From Streptomyces sp. NBC_01723 (GTDB lineage: Bacteria; Actinomycetota; Actinomycetes; Streptomycetales; Streptomycetaceae): a stretch of 64,000 bases of DNA. The translations under genes and the position numbers were made by a program. The notes beneath the pieces are model-generated. The model was given only the letters and a program-made list of their open reading frames with translations. It was not told the DNA's origin and searched no databases. Every line of letters starts with the position of its first letter. The first letter of the stretch is position 1. The stretch lies in assembly GCF_036246005.1 (NCBI RefSeq), contig NZ_CP109171.1, positions 2,840,001-2,904,000 on the forward strand, in the 5' to 3' direction. Shown piece after piece: positions 46,137-56,400 of this stretch.

Positions 46137-46664
46137 CTACGGAATGATCACCACGGGCCGCTTCGCCCGCTTGGCGAGCCGCCCGGCGACGGAGCCGAAG
46201 AGCCGGCCCACGAGACCGTGACTGGAGCCGACGACGATGGCGTCCGCCGCGTACTCCCGGCCCACCTCTTCGAGTTCGTGGCAGATGTCGCCGCCGCGCT
46301 CGACCAGGATCCAGGAGACGTCGGCGAGATAGTCGGCGCACGCCAGTTCCAGACCCAGCACCTCGGTGCGGTGGTCCGGCACGTCCACGAAGACGGGAGG
46401 CTCGCAGCCGGCCCACACCGTGGTGGGCAGCCGGTTGGCGACATGCACGATGACCAGGCCGGAGCCCAGTCGGGACGCCATGCCGATGGCGTACGCGAGG
46501 GCACGCTCACTGGATGTGGAGCCGTCGAAGCCGACCACGACCCCGTGCTTGAAGGCGGGGTCGCACGACTGACGTGGCTCTTCGGCCGCCAGGGGCTCGG
46601 CCGCCGTAGGTTCGGCGACGGGCCGCTTGCGGTCCGCGGGTTCGAAGAATTCGTGACCGGCCAT
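46137..46664 (-). CDS. Universal stress protein (UspA family)
   Basis: 175 aa. After a 45-residue acidic, Pro/Glu-rich tail the UspA domain starts at HGVVVGFDGSTSSERALAYAIGMASRLGSGLVIVHVANR. It ends in AADAIVVGSSHGLVGRLFGSVAGRLAKRAKRPVVIIP, with the ATP-binding G-x2-G-x9-G(S/T) motif. Members help survival under stress or stasis. The ATG at 46664 lacks a strong Shine-Dalgarno, and a -10-like GGATAAAA lies about 15 nt upstream, so the leader is short. Confidence 0.88.
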   Translation of the reverse strand: MAGHEFFEPADRKRPVAEPTAAEPLAAEEPRQSCDPAFKHGVVVGFDGSTSSERALAYAIGMASRLGSGLVIVHVANRLPTTVWAGCEPPVFVDVPDHRTEVLGLELACADYLADVSWILVERGGDICHELEEVGREYAADAIVVGSSHGLVGRLFGSVAGRLAKRAKRPVVIIP

Positions 46665-46957
46665 GGCTGTCTCGGCGTTTTTATCCTCTAGGGGGGCCAA
46701 CAGTGGGCGGCTGAGCTGTGTCCGGGAATGGTCTTCCCAACCCCATACCCCCAAGGGTACGGCGCCACGCCTCCTTCGCCCAGATCCCGCGGAGGGTCCG
46801 CCGCGGGGTTCACCGGAGCATGCCCGAGGGGCGCCCGCAACGCAATGGTTGCTGCCCTGTACAGGCGGTTTGCACAGGATTCAACTGTCGGTGACCGGTC
46901 GTGACCGACGCGCCGCGCGGGCGTTGATCTCCATGCAGCCAGCCCCAGGGAGCACTC

Positions 46958-47284
46958 GTGTCCGGACCGCACCGCCCCGCCGAGCCGACGTCCGCACCCT
47001 CCCGTGACGGCGTGACCGACCTCGTCCGCTGGGCGGCGTTCAGCTGCTTCCTGGTCCCGGTCGCGCTCCTCTGGTACGGCACGTCCTTCGCCGGCACGGC
47101 CGGCACCGCCCTCGGCCTGGCCGCCGTCACCGGCGTGTGCCGTCTGCTGCTGCGGCGGTCCGAACGCCTCGCCGCGCACCCGTGCGGCGGGGGGCGCCCG
47201 GGGCGGGGCGGCCGCCGGCGCAGGCCCGCGGCGCGGGCGCGCGGGCGCGGACGGCACGCTGGGGAAAACACACCGGTCGACTGA
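46958..47284 (+). CDS. Small membrane protein upstream of adpA
   Basis: 108 aa from GTG at 46958 (GGGAG upstream). Two hydrophobic stretches, VRWAAFSCFLVPVALLWYGTSF and AGTALGLAAVTGVCRLLLRR, form a hairpin. The C-terminal 40 residues are Gly/Arg-rich and highly basic. I do not recognise it. It lies 386 nt before adpA on the same strand and could be an independent small gene. Confidence 0.6.
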   Translation: MSGPHRPAEPTSAPSRDGVTDLVRWAAFSCFLVPVALLWYGTSFAGTAGTALGLAAVTGVCRLLLRRSERLAAHPCGGGRPGRGGRRRRPAARARGRGRHAGENTPVD

Positions 47285-47670
47285 CCGGTTTCCGCGCACA
47301 GTTCCGCTTCTTTTCAGCCAACTTCCAGGGGTGGCTCATCTACCCCCCTCACCACCCCCAAACCCCCGTTCCACCTGCACGGACAGGGTCTCGGGGACCC
47401 CGCGCACCCTACGGGGATTGGCCACTGACACAAGGCGCACTTCCCTGGGGCGCCCCAGAGTGCAACGCTTCGTGATCGACTGCTTCACGCCAAGTTGCCA
47501 TGTCGACAATGTCCCAAGTGCCGAACCGGCCATCCCGGCGCGACGGGACACAGTAGATTCGATCTTGACTGTCTACGGCGGGGGACTCGTGCAGGACCGA
47601 GGGGAAACGTGTTGGAGCGACAGACCCGAAGGGTAGAGGGTGCCGCGACCACCGAGGGGGGCTTAGCAGT
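47285..47670 (+). promoter_or_regulatory. adpA upstream region (386 nt without a gene)
   Basis: No credible gene lies here. TAGATT at 47554-47559 looks like a -10. GAACCGGCCA at 47523-47532 is the reverse complement of an AdpA-binding sequence TGGCSNGWWY, placed just upstream of it, consistent with the autoregulation known for AdpA in S. griseus. The distance from the box to the ATG implies an untranslated leader of about 105 nt. GAGGGGGG precedes the start codon. Confidence 0.5.
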
Positions 47671-48861
47671 ATGAGCCACGACTCCACTGCCGCGCCGGAA
47701 AGCACCGCCCGGAAGCTCTCCGGGCGACGCCGCAAGGAGATCGTCGCGGTGCTGCTGTTCAGCGGCGGCCCCATCTTCGAGAGTTCCATACCGCTGTCGG
47801 TGTTCGGGATCGACCGCCAGGACGCCGGCGTGCCGCGCTACCGCTTGCTGGTGTGTGCCGGTGAGGACGGCCCGCTGCGGACCACGGGGGGCCTCGAACT
47901 GACCGCGCCGCAGGGCCTGGAGGCGATCTCACGCGCGGGCACCGTCGTCGTGCCGGCCTGGCGGTCGATCACCTCGCCGCCACCGGAGGAGGCGCTCGAC
48001 GCCCTGCGCCGGGCGCACGAGGAGGGCGCCCGCATCGTCGGCCTGTGCACCGGCGCCTTCGTGCTGGCCGCGGCCGGCCTGCTGGACAGCCGCCCGGCGA
48101 CCACGCACTGGATGTACGCGCCGACGCTGGCCAAGCGCTATCCGTCGGTGCACGTGGACCCGCGCGAGCTGTTCGTGGACGACGGCGACGTGCTGACGTC
48201 CGCGGGCACCGCCGCCGGGATCGACCTGTGCCTGCACATCGTGCGCACCGACCACGGAAACGAGGCGGCCGGCGCGCTGGCCCGCCGCCTGGTGGTGCCG
48301 CCGCGCCGGAGCGGAGGCCAGGAGCGCTACCTGGACAGGTCTTTACCGGAGGAGATCGGCGCCGACCCGCTCGCCGAGGTCGTCGCCTGGGCGCTGGAAC
48401 ACCTCCACGAGCAGTTCGACGTGGAGACGCTGGCCGCGCGCGCCTACATGAGCCGCCGCACCTTCGACCGCCGCTTCCGGTCGCTGACCGGCAGCGCGCC
48501 GCTCCAGTGGCTGATCACCCAGCGGGTGCTGCAGGCGCAGCGCCTGCTGGAGACGTCGGACTACTCGGTGGACGAGGTCGCGGGCCGCTGCGGATTCCGC
48601 TCGCCGGTGGCCCTGCGCGGTCACTTCCGCCGCCAGCTGGGGTCCTCGCCCGCCGCCTACCGTGCCGCCTACCGGGCACGGCGCCCGCAGAGCGAGCGCC
48701 CGGTGGACCAGGATCCGGCGGGAGCGGGGGCGCCGAGGCCCCTCGCCCCCGCGGAACCGGCCGCGCTGCCGCCGGAGAGTTCGGTCCCGTTCCAGTCCCG
48801 CCGCACCCCGGCCCCGGTCCCGGCGACGGCCGGCGTCCCCGGGCAGCGGGGCGCGTCGTGA
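47671..48861 (+). CDS. adpA: Developmental regulator AdpA (AraC/XylS, DJ-1 domain)
   Basis: 396 aa. Residues 20-190 are a DJ-1/PfpI-like dimerisation domain (IVAVLLFSGGPIFESSIPLSVFGIDR, GLCTGAFVLAAAGLLDSRPATTHW). Residues 230-325 are an AraC HTH pair: FDVETLAARAYMSRRTFDRRFRSLTGSAPLQWLITQRVLQAQRLLETSDYSVDEVAGRCGFRSPVALRGHFRRQL. Codon 225 (48343-48345) is TTA, in the linker, so translation needs the bldA tRNA. AdpA controls aerial growth, extracellular enzymes and antibiotic genes. The C-terminal 70 residues are Pro/Ala-rich and disordered. Confidence 0.95.
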   Translation: MSHDSTAAPESTARKLSGRRRKEIVAVLLFSGGPIFESSIPLSVFGIDRQDAGVPRYRLLVCAGEDGPLRTTGGLELTAPQGLEAISRAGTVVVPAWRSITSPPPEEALDALRRAHEEGARIVGLCTGAFVLAAAGLLDSRPATTHWMYAPTLAKRYPSVHVDPRELFVDDGDVLTSAGTAAGIDLCLHIVRTDHGNEAAGALARRLVVPPRRSGGQERYLDRSLPEEIGADPLAEVVAWALEHLHEQFDVETLAARAYMSRRTFDRRFRSLTGSAPLQWLITQRVLQAQRLLETSDYSVDEVAGRCGFRSPVALRGHFRRQLGSSPAAYRAAYRARRPQSERPVDQDPAGAGAPRPLAPAEPAALPPESSVPFQSRRTPAPVPATAGVPGQRGAS

Positions 48862-48872
48862 CGTAGCGCGCG

Positions 48873-48907
48873 GAACGCCGGACGGGCTTTTCAACCGTCC
48901 GGCGTTC
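48873..48907 (+). terminator. Terminator hairpin after adpA
   Basis: GAACGCCGGACGG and its exact complement form a 13-bp stem with a 9-nt loop, starting 12 nt after the adpA stop. Its arm resembles the neighbouring dispersed repeat. Confidence 0.7.
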
Positions 48908-48931
48908 ACCTTCTACGCCGGGCGGACCGAT

Positions 48932-49001
48932 TCAGCCCGTCCGGCGTTTGAGGACGAGGCCGTCGGGCCGAAGCGGGGGGTTCAGGGGCGGCAGCCCCCG
49001 T
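48932..49001. repeat. Dispersed intergenic repeat, copy 2 (inverted)
   Basis: TCAGCCCGTCCGGCGTTTGA at 48932-48951 begins a block with GCCGAAGCGGGGG and GGGCGGCAG in the same order as the reverse complement of 1488-1558. It lies between adpA and the oligoribonuclease gene. Confidence 0.6.
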
Positions 49002-49058
49002 GACGTCCACACCGACGCCGGGGGCCCGGGAAACAGGCGCCCACCGTACAGTGGCCGC

Positions 49059-49661
49059 ATGAACGATCGCATGGTGTGGATCGACTGCGAGATGACCGGC
49101 CTCTCGCTGTCCGACGACGCGCTCATCGAGGTTGCCGCCCTCGTCACCGACTCCGAGCTGAACATCCTCGGCGAGGGCGTCGACATCGTCGTCCGCCCGC
49201 CGGAGCGGGCCCTGGAGACGATGCCCGACGTGGTGCGTGAGATGCACACCTCGTCCGGCCTGCTCGCGGAGCTGGACGGCGGCACGACGCTCGCGGACGC
49301 CGAGGCGCAGGTCCTCGCGTACGTACGCGAGCACGTGAAGGAGCCCGGCAAGGCCCCCCTGTGCGGGAACTCGGTCGGCACCGACCGCGGCTTCCTGCTG
49401 CGGGACATGCCCACGCTCGAGGACTACCTCCACTACCGGATCGTCGACGTCTCCTCGATCAAGGAGCTGGCCCGCCGCTGGTACCCGCGGGCGTACTTCA
49501 ACAGCCCCGAGAAGAACGGCAACCACCGCGCGCTCGCCGACATCCGCGAGTCCATCGCCGAACTGCGCTACTACCGGGAGGCGGTCTTCGTCCCGCAGCC
49601 CGGACCGGACTCCGACACCGCCAAGGCGATCGCCGCGAAGCACGTCGTAGCGGCCAGGTAG
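49059..49661 (+). CDS. orn: Oligoribonuclease
   Basis: 200 aa, a DEDDh 3'-5' exoribonuclease. [27 protein letters not shown] has the first Asp/Glu pair, [31 protein letters not shown] the second Asp, and [22 protein letters not shown] the His and last Asp. It degrades 2-5 nt RNAs and pGpG from c-di-GMP turnover. There is no Shine-Dalgarno; TACAGT six bases before the ATG looks like a -10, so the message may be leaderless. In Streptomyces ornA affects growth and development. Confidence 0.95.
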   Translation: MNDRMVWIDCEMTGLSLSDDALIEVAALVTDSELNILGEGVDIVVRPPERALETMPDVVREMHTSSGLLAELDGGTTLADAEAQVLAYVREHVKEPGKAPLCGNSVGTDRGFLLRDMPTLEDYLHYRIVDVSSIKELARRWYPRAYFNSPEKNGNHRALADIRESIAELRYYREAVFVPQPGPDSDTAKAIAAKHVVAAR

Positions 49662-49684
49662 GGGCCCCGGCACGCCGGGGAGCG

Positions 49685-49704
49685 GCGCCCGGAAAGCCGG
49701 GCGC
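49685..49704 (+). terminator. Terminator hairpin after orn
   Basis: GCGCCCGG and CCGGGCGC form an 8-bp stem around AAAG, 23 nt after the orn stop. A shorter stem (CCCCGGC/GCCGGGG) lies just before. Confidence 0.6.
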
Positions 49705-49783
49705 GAGCACCCCTTCGGACCCTGTACACTTTTTCTCAGCCGGTCGGGAAACCCCGCCCACGCGGGATTCGAGCACCGGCCTT

Positions 49784-49857
49784 GGTGGGTGTAGCTCAGT
49801 TGGTAGAGCACCTGGTTGTGGTCCAGGTGGCCGCGGGTTCAAGTCCCGTCACTCACC
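49784..49857 (+). tRNA. tRNA-His (GTG anticodon)
   Basis: Cloverleaf: acceptor GTGGGTG (49785-49791) with CACTCAC, D arm GCTC/GAGC, anticodon stem CCTGG/CCAGG, loop TTGTGGT with anticodon GTG at 49818-49820, and T arm GCGGG-TTCAAGT-CCCGT. The genomic G at 49784 can serve as G-1 and pairs with discriminator C at 49857, the histidine identity pair. CCA is not encoded. A TACACT at 49725-49730 may be the -10. The gene lies between orn and the convergent cebR. Confidence 0.97.
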
Positions 49858-49862
49858 CTGAT

Positions 49863-49902
49863 CCGTCGGCCGGTGACCTTCACGAAGGTCACCGGCCGAC
49901 GG
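49863..49902. terminator. 40-bp perfect inverted repeat after tRNA-His
   Basis: Two 19-nt complementary arms (starting CCGTCGGCCGGTGACCTTC) with a 2-nt centre AC lie 5 nt after the tRNA. The RNA would fold into a very stable stem and should end tRNA transcription. From cebR's side the next 140 nt (49903-50043) hold no gene. Confidence 0.8.
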
Positions 49903-50043
49903 CGTTCCGGGCGGTCCGCCGCCCACCGGGCCGCGGCGGGCGGTGGATCACGGACCGGAGCCGGCCCCGCCCCGCCGGGCGGGCGCCGACGTCCACCCCG
50001 GGGCCGGGGCCCCGACGCCCGTCGGCGTCACCGCGGCACCCCC

Positions 50044-51099
50044 TCAGGACGACGTACGCTCCACCAACTCCGTCGCCAGCACCACCTGGTGCCGCTCCAG
50101 CCCCCGCGATGCCGCCGGACGGCGGTCCGCGATCTCGGCCAGCAGCAGGTCGATCATGGCGCGGCCCATCTCCTCGATGGGCTGGCGGACGCTGGTCAGG
50201 GGCGGCTCCATGTGGCGGGCTATCGCCGAGTCGTCGTAACCGACCAGCGCCACGTCGTCCGGGATGCGCCGCCCCGCCTCGCGCAGCGCCTGGCGGGCAC
50301 CCGCCGCGGTGACGTCCGAGGCGGCGAAGACCGCGTCCACGTCGGGACTGCGGCGCAGCAGCTCCTCCATCGCGCGGCGCCCGCCTTCCTCGGTGAAGTC
50401 ACCGGCCTCGATCAGCCCCTCGTCCACCGCGTGGCCCGCGTCGCGCAGGGCCTCGCGGTAGCCGTCGACGCGGCGCTGGGCGCCGTAGACGTCGAGGCGG
50501 CCGGTGATGTGGGCGATGCGGCGGCAGCCCCGGGTCAGCAGGTGCTCGACGGCGGAGCGGGCGCCGCCGTAGTTGTCCGAGTCCACCGAGGCCAGCGACT
50601 CCGTGGCCGAGCGCGGGCCGCTGATCACGGCGGGGATCTCCAGCTGGGTCAGCAGGTCGGGCAGCGGGTCGTCGGCGTGCACCGAGACCAGCAGGACGCC
50701 GTCCACACGGTGCGCGGCCAGGTACTGGGCGAGCCGCTCGCGCTCCCGGTCACTGCCCGCGAAGATCAGGAGCAGTTGCATCTCGGTGTCGGAGAGTTCG
50801 GAGCCGACGCCCTTCAGCATGTCCGAGAAGTACGGTTCCGCGAAGAACCGGGTCTCCGGTTCGGGCACGACCAGCGCGATCGCGTCGGTGCGGTTGGCCG
50901 CCAGCGCCCGGGCCGCCGTGTTCGGGACGTAGCCGAGTTCCGCGACCGCCGCCTCGACGACCGCCCGGGTGGCGTCACTGACCCGGGGCGAACCGTTGAT
51001 CACCCGGGACACCGTGCCGCGGCCGACGCCCGCCCGCGCCGCCACCTCTTCGAGGGTGGGCCGGCCACCGCTCCGACCACGTACTCCGTGGCTTGCCAT
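50044..51099 (-). CDS. cebR: Cellobiose-responsive LacI repressor CebR
   Basis: 351 aa. RPTLEEVAARAGVGRGTVSRVINGSPRVSDATR (residues 13-45) is the LacI helix-turn-helix and hinge. The effector domain starts AIALVVPEPETRFFAEPYFSDMLKG and includes VSGPRSATESLASVDSDN and PEPPLTSVRQP-like dimer contacts. CebR represses cebEFG and bglC and is released by cello-oligosaccharides. A perfect CebR box lies 221 nt upstream of its start, in the divergent promoter region of cebE. Gene order and box identity support the name. Confidence 0.9.
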   Translation of the reverse strand: MASHGVRGRSGGRPTLEEVAARAGVGRGTVSRVINGSPRVSDATRAVVEAAVAELGYVPNTAARALAANRTDAIALVVPEPETRFFAEPYFSDMLKGVGSELSDTEMQLLLIFAGSDRERERLAQYLAAHRVDGVLLVSVHADDPLPDLLTQLEIPAVISGPRSATESLASVDSDNYGGARSAVEHLLTRGCRRIAHITGRLDVYGAQRRVDGYREALRDAGHAVDEGLIEAGDFTEEGGRRAMEELLRRSPDVDAVFAASDVTAAGARQALREAGRRIPDDVALVGYDDSAIARHMEPPLTSVRQPIEEMGRAMIDLLLAEIADRRPAASRGLERHQVVLATELVERTSS

Positions 51100-51464
51100 C
51101 GGCTCCGCCTCCCGTCGACACCCCCGCACTCTGCGGCTGGCCTGGAATTTAACAGGCCGGTCGGGTGTAATGACCGGCTCCGGGTCCGCTCCCGCCGTGG
51201 CGGAGGTGCCTCCGTAGCGCTCGTCACCTCCAGTTAACAGGCCGATAACTGAACGCGTTTCGTCGCGTCCGCTCCCTTGACACCCCCGCCCGGACCGACG
51301 ACTCTTCAACACATCACTTGTGGGAGCGCTCCCACACTACCTGGCACATACACATCCCGCACGTTCCCCGCCCGAGCCGCAGCAACGAACGAACGACATG
51401 AAGCAGCGGGTCCAACCATGTAGTTGGCCGGGGGGTCGGCACGTCAGGGCAACAGGAGGACGCA
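51100..51464. promoter_or_regulatory. cebR-cebE divergent regulatory region
   Basis: These 365 nt contain a TTGACA -35-like hexamer (51277-51282), a perfect CebR box (51320-51335) and an 11-bp direct repeat TTAACAGGCCG at 51149-51159 and 51234-51244. No gene was seen. AGGAGG-like sequence precedes the cebE ATG. Confidence 0.6.
51320..51335. promoter_or_regulatory. cebR: CebR box 1
   Basis: GTGGGAGCGCTCCCAC is a perfect 16-bp palindrome containing the CebR consensus TGGGAGCGCTCCCA. It lies 130 nt upstream of cebE, close to the expected promoter. Confidence 0.9.
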
Positions 51465-52790
51465 ATGCGAGCAGCACGTATACGACCCGCCCGCAAGGTG
51501 GTGGTCATGGCGGCCATCGCGTCGCTGGGGGCCGGGCTGCTGGCCGGCTGTGCCGATGACGGGAAGGACGAGGACAGTTCGTCGTCGGGCGACGGCGGCG
51601 GCAAGACCACGATCACCCTCGGTCTGTTCGGCACGATGGGCTTCAAGGAGGCCGGCCTCTACGAGGAGTACGAGAAGCTCAACCCGGACATCAACATCGA
51701 GGAGACGGTCACCGAGCGGAACGAGAACTACTACCCCGCTCTGGTCAACCACCTCACCACCGGGAGCGGCCTGCAGGACGTCCAGGCCATCGAGGTCGGC
51801 AACATCGCCGAGGTCGTCGAGACCCAGGCGGACAAGTTCGTCGACATGTCCAAGGTCGAGGGCGTGAAGGCCGACAGCTGGGTGGACTGGAAGTGGAAGC
51901 AGGGAGTCACCAAGGACGGCCAGGCGGTCGGGCTCGGCACCGACATCGGCCCGATGGCCATCTGCTACCGCAAGGACCTCTTCGAGAAGGCGGGCCTGCC
52001 GACCGACCGCGACGAGGTCGGCGCGCTGTGGGCGGGTGACTGGAAGAAGTTCATCGAGGCCGGCGAGAAGTACAAGAAGGGTGCCGGCAAGGACACGTAC
52101 TTCATGGACTCGCCCGGCGGTCTGATCAACGCCATCCTCGGCGGCGAGGAGGAGAAGTTCTACAACGCCGCCGGCGAGGTCGTCTACAAGACCAACCCCG
52201 CCGTCAAGGAGGCCTTCGACCTGACCGCGGAGGCCGCCGAGAAGGACCTGGTCCAGGCGCAGACCCAGTTCCAGCCGGCCTGGGAGCAGACCATCGCCAA
52301 CAACCTGTTCGCCACCGTGGCCTGCCCGCCCTGGATGCTCGGCACCATCAAGGGCAAGTCGCAGCCCGAGGCGGCCGGCCAGTGGGACGTGGCCGCGGCG
52401 CCGACGTCCGGCAACTGGGGCGGTTCCTTCCTGGGTGTGCCCAAGAGCGGCAAGAACGTCGAGGAGGCGCAGAAGCTCGTCGCCTGGCTGACCGCGCCGA
52501 AGCAGCAGGCCAAGCTGTTCGCCGTGCAGGGCAGCTTCCCGAGCGCCACGGCCGCCTACGAGCTGCCGGAGGTGAAGGACGCGAAGAACGAGATGACGGG
52601 CGAAGCGCCGATCGGTGAGCTGTTCGCCAAGGCCGCCGAGTCCATCCCGGCGCAGGTGATCGGCCCGAAGGACCAGATCATCCAGCAGGGCCTGACCGAC
52701 AACGGCGTCATCCTCGTCACCCAGGGCAAGTCGCCCAAGGAGGCCTGGGAGAACGCCACCAAGACCATCGACAACAACCTGGAGAAGTGA
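51465..52790 (+). CDS. cebE: Cellobiose/cellotriose-binding lipoprotein CebE
   Basis: 441 aa. MRAARIRPARKVVVMAAIASLGAGLLAGCADD has a lipobox (LLAGC). The rest is a family 1 extracellular solute-binding protein: ITLGLFGTMGFKEAGLYEEYEKLNPDINIEETV, WKWKQGVTKDGQAVGLGTDIGPMAICYRKDLFEKAGLP and GGSFLGVPKSGKNVEEAQKLVAWLTAP. It captures cello-oligosaccharides outside the membrane for CebFG. MsiK-type ATPase is not encoded here. First gene of the ceb operon. Confidence 0.93.
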   Translation: MRAARIRPARKVVVMAAIASLGAGLLAGCADDGKDEDSSSSGDGGGKTTITLGLFGTMGFKEAGLYEEYEKLNPDINIEETVTERNENYYPALVNHLTTGSGLQDVQAIEVGNIAEVVETQADKFVDMSKVEGVKADSWVDWKWKQGVTKDGQAVGLGTDIGPMAICYRKDLFEKAGLPTDRDEVGALWAGDWKKFIEAGEKYKKGAGKDTYFMDSPGGLINAILGGEEEKFYNAAGEVVYKTNPAVKEAFDLTAEAAEKDLVQAQTQFQPAWEQTIANNLFATVACPPWMLGTIKGKSQPEAAGQWDVAAAPTSGNWGGSFLGVPKSGKNVEEAQKLVAWLTAPKQQAKLFAVQGSFPSATAAYELPEVKDAKNEMTGEAPIGELFAKAAESIPAQVIGPKDQIIQQGLTDNGVILVTQGKSPKEAWENATKTIDNNLEK

Positions 52791-52795
52791 CCGGA

Positions 52796-53806
52796 ATGAC
52801 CACCCGGCACGACACCGCCGCGCCCCCCTCCAAGGGGGGCGCGGCCCCGGGCCGACCGCCCGGTGACGCGGTCTCCCCCGAGGAGGCGAGGAAGCGGGCC
52901 CGGCTCTCCCGCCGCTGGCAGCGGGACCTGCGCTGGAGCCCGTACGCCTTCGTCTCCCCGTTCTTTCTGCTGTTCGCCGCCTTCGGCCTGTTCCCGCTGC
53001 TCTACACCGGCTGGGCCTCGCTGCACACGGTGGAGCTGACGGCGCCCACCGACATGACGTGGGTCGGCCTGGACAACTTCACCAGGATCTTCGACGACGA
53101 GTTCTTCTGGAACGCGGCGCAGAACACGCTGACCATCGGCATCATCTCCACGGTGCCGCAACTGCTCATGGCGATGGGCCTCGCGCACATCCTCAACTAC
53201 AAGCTCCGCGGCTCCACCTTCTACCGCGTGGTGATGCTCGCGCCGTACGCGACGTCGATCGCCGCCGCCTCGCTGGTCTTCGTGCTCCTCTTCGGCCGCG
53301 ACTACGGCATGATCAACTGGGCGCTCGACCTGGTCGGCTTCGACAAGGTCGACTGGCAGAGCGACAAGTGGCCGTCCCAGATCGCCGTCTCGTCGATCGT
53401 CATCTGGCGCTGGACCGGCTACAACGCGCTGATCTACCTGGCGGCGATGCAGGCGATCCCCCAGGACCTGTACGAGTCGGCGGCGCTGGACGGTGCCAGC
53501 CGGTGGCGGCAGTTCATCCACGTCACGCTGCCCCAGCTGCGTCCGACGATCCTCTTCACCGTCGTCGTGTCGACCATCGGCGCCTCCCAGCTGTTCGGCG
53601 AGCCGTTGCTGTTCGACGCCAACAAGGGCGCGTCGGGCGGCTCCCAGCACCAGTTCCAGACACTCGGCCTGTACCTGTACGAGCAGGGCTGGATCAACCA
53701 GCACCTGGGCCGCGCCTCGGCGATCGCCTGGACGATGTTCCTGATCCTCATCGTGATCGGGATCGTCAACTACGTCATCTCGCGCCGGCTGCGCGCCAGT
53801 AGTTAA
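52796..53806 (+). CDS. cebF: Cellobiose ABC permease CebF
   Basis: 336 aa, six transmembrane segments after a 50-residue cytoplasmic N terminus. [32 protein letters not shown] begins TM1. The EAA loop facing the ATPase is [29 protein letters not shown] at 52796 follows GGAGAAGTGACCGGA; a GTG at 52787 overlapping the cebE stop is a possible alternative. Confidence 0.92.
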   Translation: MTTRHDTAAPPSKGGAAPGRPPGDAVSPEEARKRARLSRRWQRDLRWSPYAFVSPFFLLFAAFGLFPLLYTGWASLHTVELTAPTDMTWVGLDNFTRIFDDEFFWNAAQNTLTIGIISTVPQLLMAMGLAHILNYKLRGSTFYRVVMLAPYATSIAAASLVFVLLFGRDYGMINWALDLVGFDKVDWQSDKWPSQIAVSSIVIWRWTGYNALIYLAAMQAIPQDLYESAALDGASRWRQFIHVTLPQLRPTILFTVVVSTIGASQLFGEPLLFDANKGASGGSQHQFQTLGLYLYEQGWINQHLGRASAIAWTMFLILIVIGIVNYVISRRLRASS

Positions 53807-53818
53807 GGAGAACCGGCC

Positions 53819-54730
53819 GTGACGACGACCCTGACCAAACCCCCGGCCGATCCGGTGCCCCAACCGCCCCGGCGGGGCCGGCTCCGGTCCAAGTCGGCCC
53901 GGGCCGGCGGACAGATGCACGCAGGACCCGTCGCGTACATCATCCTCGCCCTGTTCACCCTCGGTTCGCTGTTCCCGCTGGTGTGGACGGCGATCGCCGC
54001 CTCACGCGACAACCAGCGCCTGGCCCAGACGCCGCCGCCGTTCTGGTTCGGCGGCAACCTCTTCGACAAGATCGAGATCGCCTGGACCGACGCCAACATG
54101 GGCGAGGCGATCCTCAACACCACGATCGTGGCGGGGATCTCGGCGGTCACCGTCGTGTTCCTGTCGACGATCGCCGGCTTCGCCTTCGCCAAGCTGAAGT
54201 TCCGGGGCCGCAACGCGCTGATGCTGATCGTGGTCGGCACCATGATGATCCCGCCGCAGCTGAGCATCATCCCGCTGTACATGATGGTGGCCAAGCTGGA
54301 CTGGACCGACCAGCTCCAGGCGGTGATCTTCCCGTCGCTCGTCAGCGCGTTCGGCGTGTTCTTCATGCGGCAGTACCTGCTGCAGGCGCTGCCGGACGAG
54401 ATCATCGAGGCCGCCCGGGTGGACGGCGCGAGCAGCTGGCGCGTCATCTGGCACGTGGTGTTCCCGACGGCCCGGCCCGCGATGGCCGTCCTCGGCATGC
54501 TGATGTTCGTCCAGGTGTGGAACGACTTCCTGTGGCCGTTCCTGGTGCTGACGCAGAACGGCAACCCGACCGTGCAGGTCGCCGTGGCCGGCCTCGGCCG
54601 CGGCTTCACCCCGGACCAGGCCCTGATCATGGGTGGCGCGCTGCTCGGCACGCTGCCGCTGCTGCTGGTCTTCGCGATCTTCGGCAAGCAGATCGTGGGC
54701 GGCATCATGCAGGGAGCCGTCAAGGGCTGA
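53819..54730 (+). CDS. cebG: Cellobiose ABC permease CebG
   Basis: 303 aa, six transmembrane segments. [31 protein letters not shown] starts the membrane part, and [30 protein letters not shown] is the EAA loop. It pairs with CebF as the channel for cello-oligosaccharides. GTG at 53819 follows AAGGAG 12 nt after cebF. The 134-nt gap to bglC carries the second CebR box. Confidence 0.92.
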   Translation: MTTTLTKPPADPVPQPPRRGRLRSKSARAGGQMHAGPVAYIILALFTLGSLFPLVWTAIAASRDNQRLAQTPPPFWFGGNLFDKIEIAWTDANMGEAILNTTIVAGISAVTVVFLSTIAGFAFAKLKFRGRNALMLIVVGTMMIPPQLSIIPLYMMVAKLDWTDQLQAVIFPSLVSAFGVFFMRQYLLQALPDEIIEAARVDGASSWRVIWHVVFPTARPAMAVLGMLMFVQVWNDFLWPFLVLTQNGNPTVQVAVAGLGRGFTPDQALIMGGALLGTLPLLLVFAIFGKQIVGGIMQGAVKG

Positions 54731-54851
54731 CAGGCTGCCGAGAAGGGCAGACACCAAGGGCCGACACCTCACCCGGTGGGCCGGGTCGCCGCCGCCCCGG
54801 CCCGCATTCCCCCCTCGTCCTTACTACGCGCCGGTCGTCACACGACCCGCT

Positions 54852-54864
54852 TGGGAGCGCTTCC

Positions 54865-54865
<1 letters not shown>
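54852..54865. promoter_or_regulatory. CebR box 2, overlapping the bglC start
   Basis: TGGGAGCGCTTCCA differs from the CebR consensus by one base. Its last A is the A of the bglC ATG, so repressor could block both transcription and the start region. Confidence 0.85.
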
Positions 54866-56304
<1,439 letters not shown>

Positions 56305-56332
56305 GCGCCCGCCCGGGGACGGCACGGCCGAT

Positions 56333-56369
56333 GCGGGGCGCGGCACCCCACGTGGGTGCCGCGCCCCGC
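56333..56369. terminator. Bidirectional terminator between bglC and the chitinase gene
   Basis: Perfect 16-bp arms (GCGGGGCGCGGCACCC and complement) around CACGT between convergent genes. Confidence 0.8.
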
Positions 56370-56400
56370 TCGTGGGGCCGGTGTGGGGGGAAGCCCGGCC

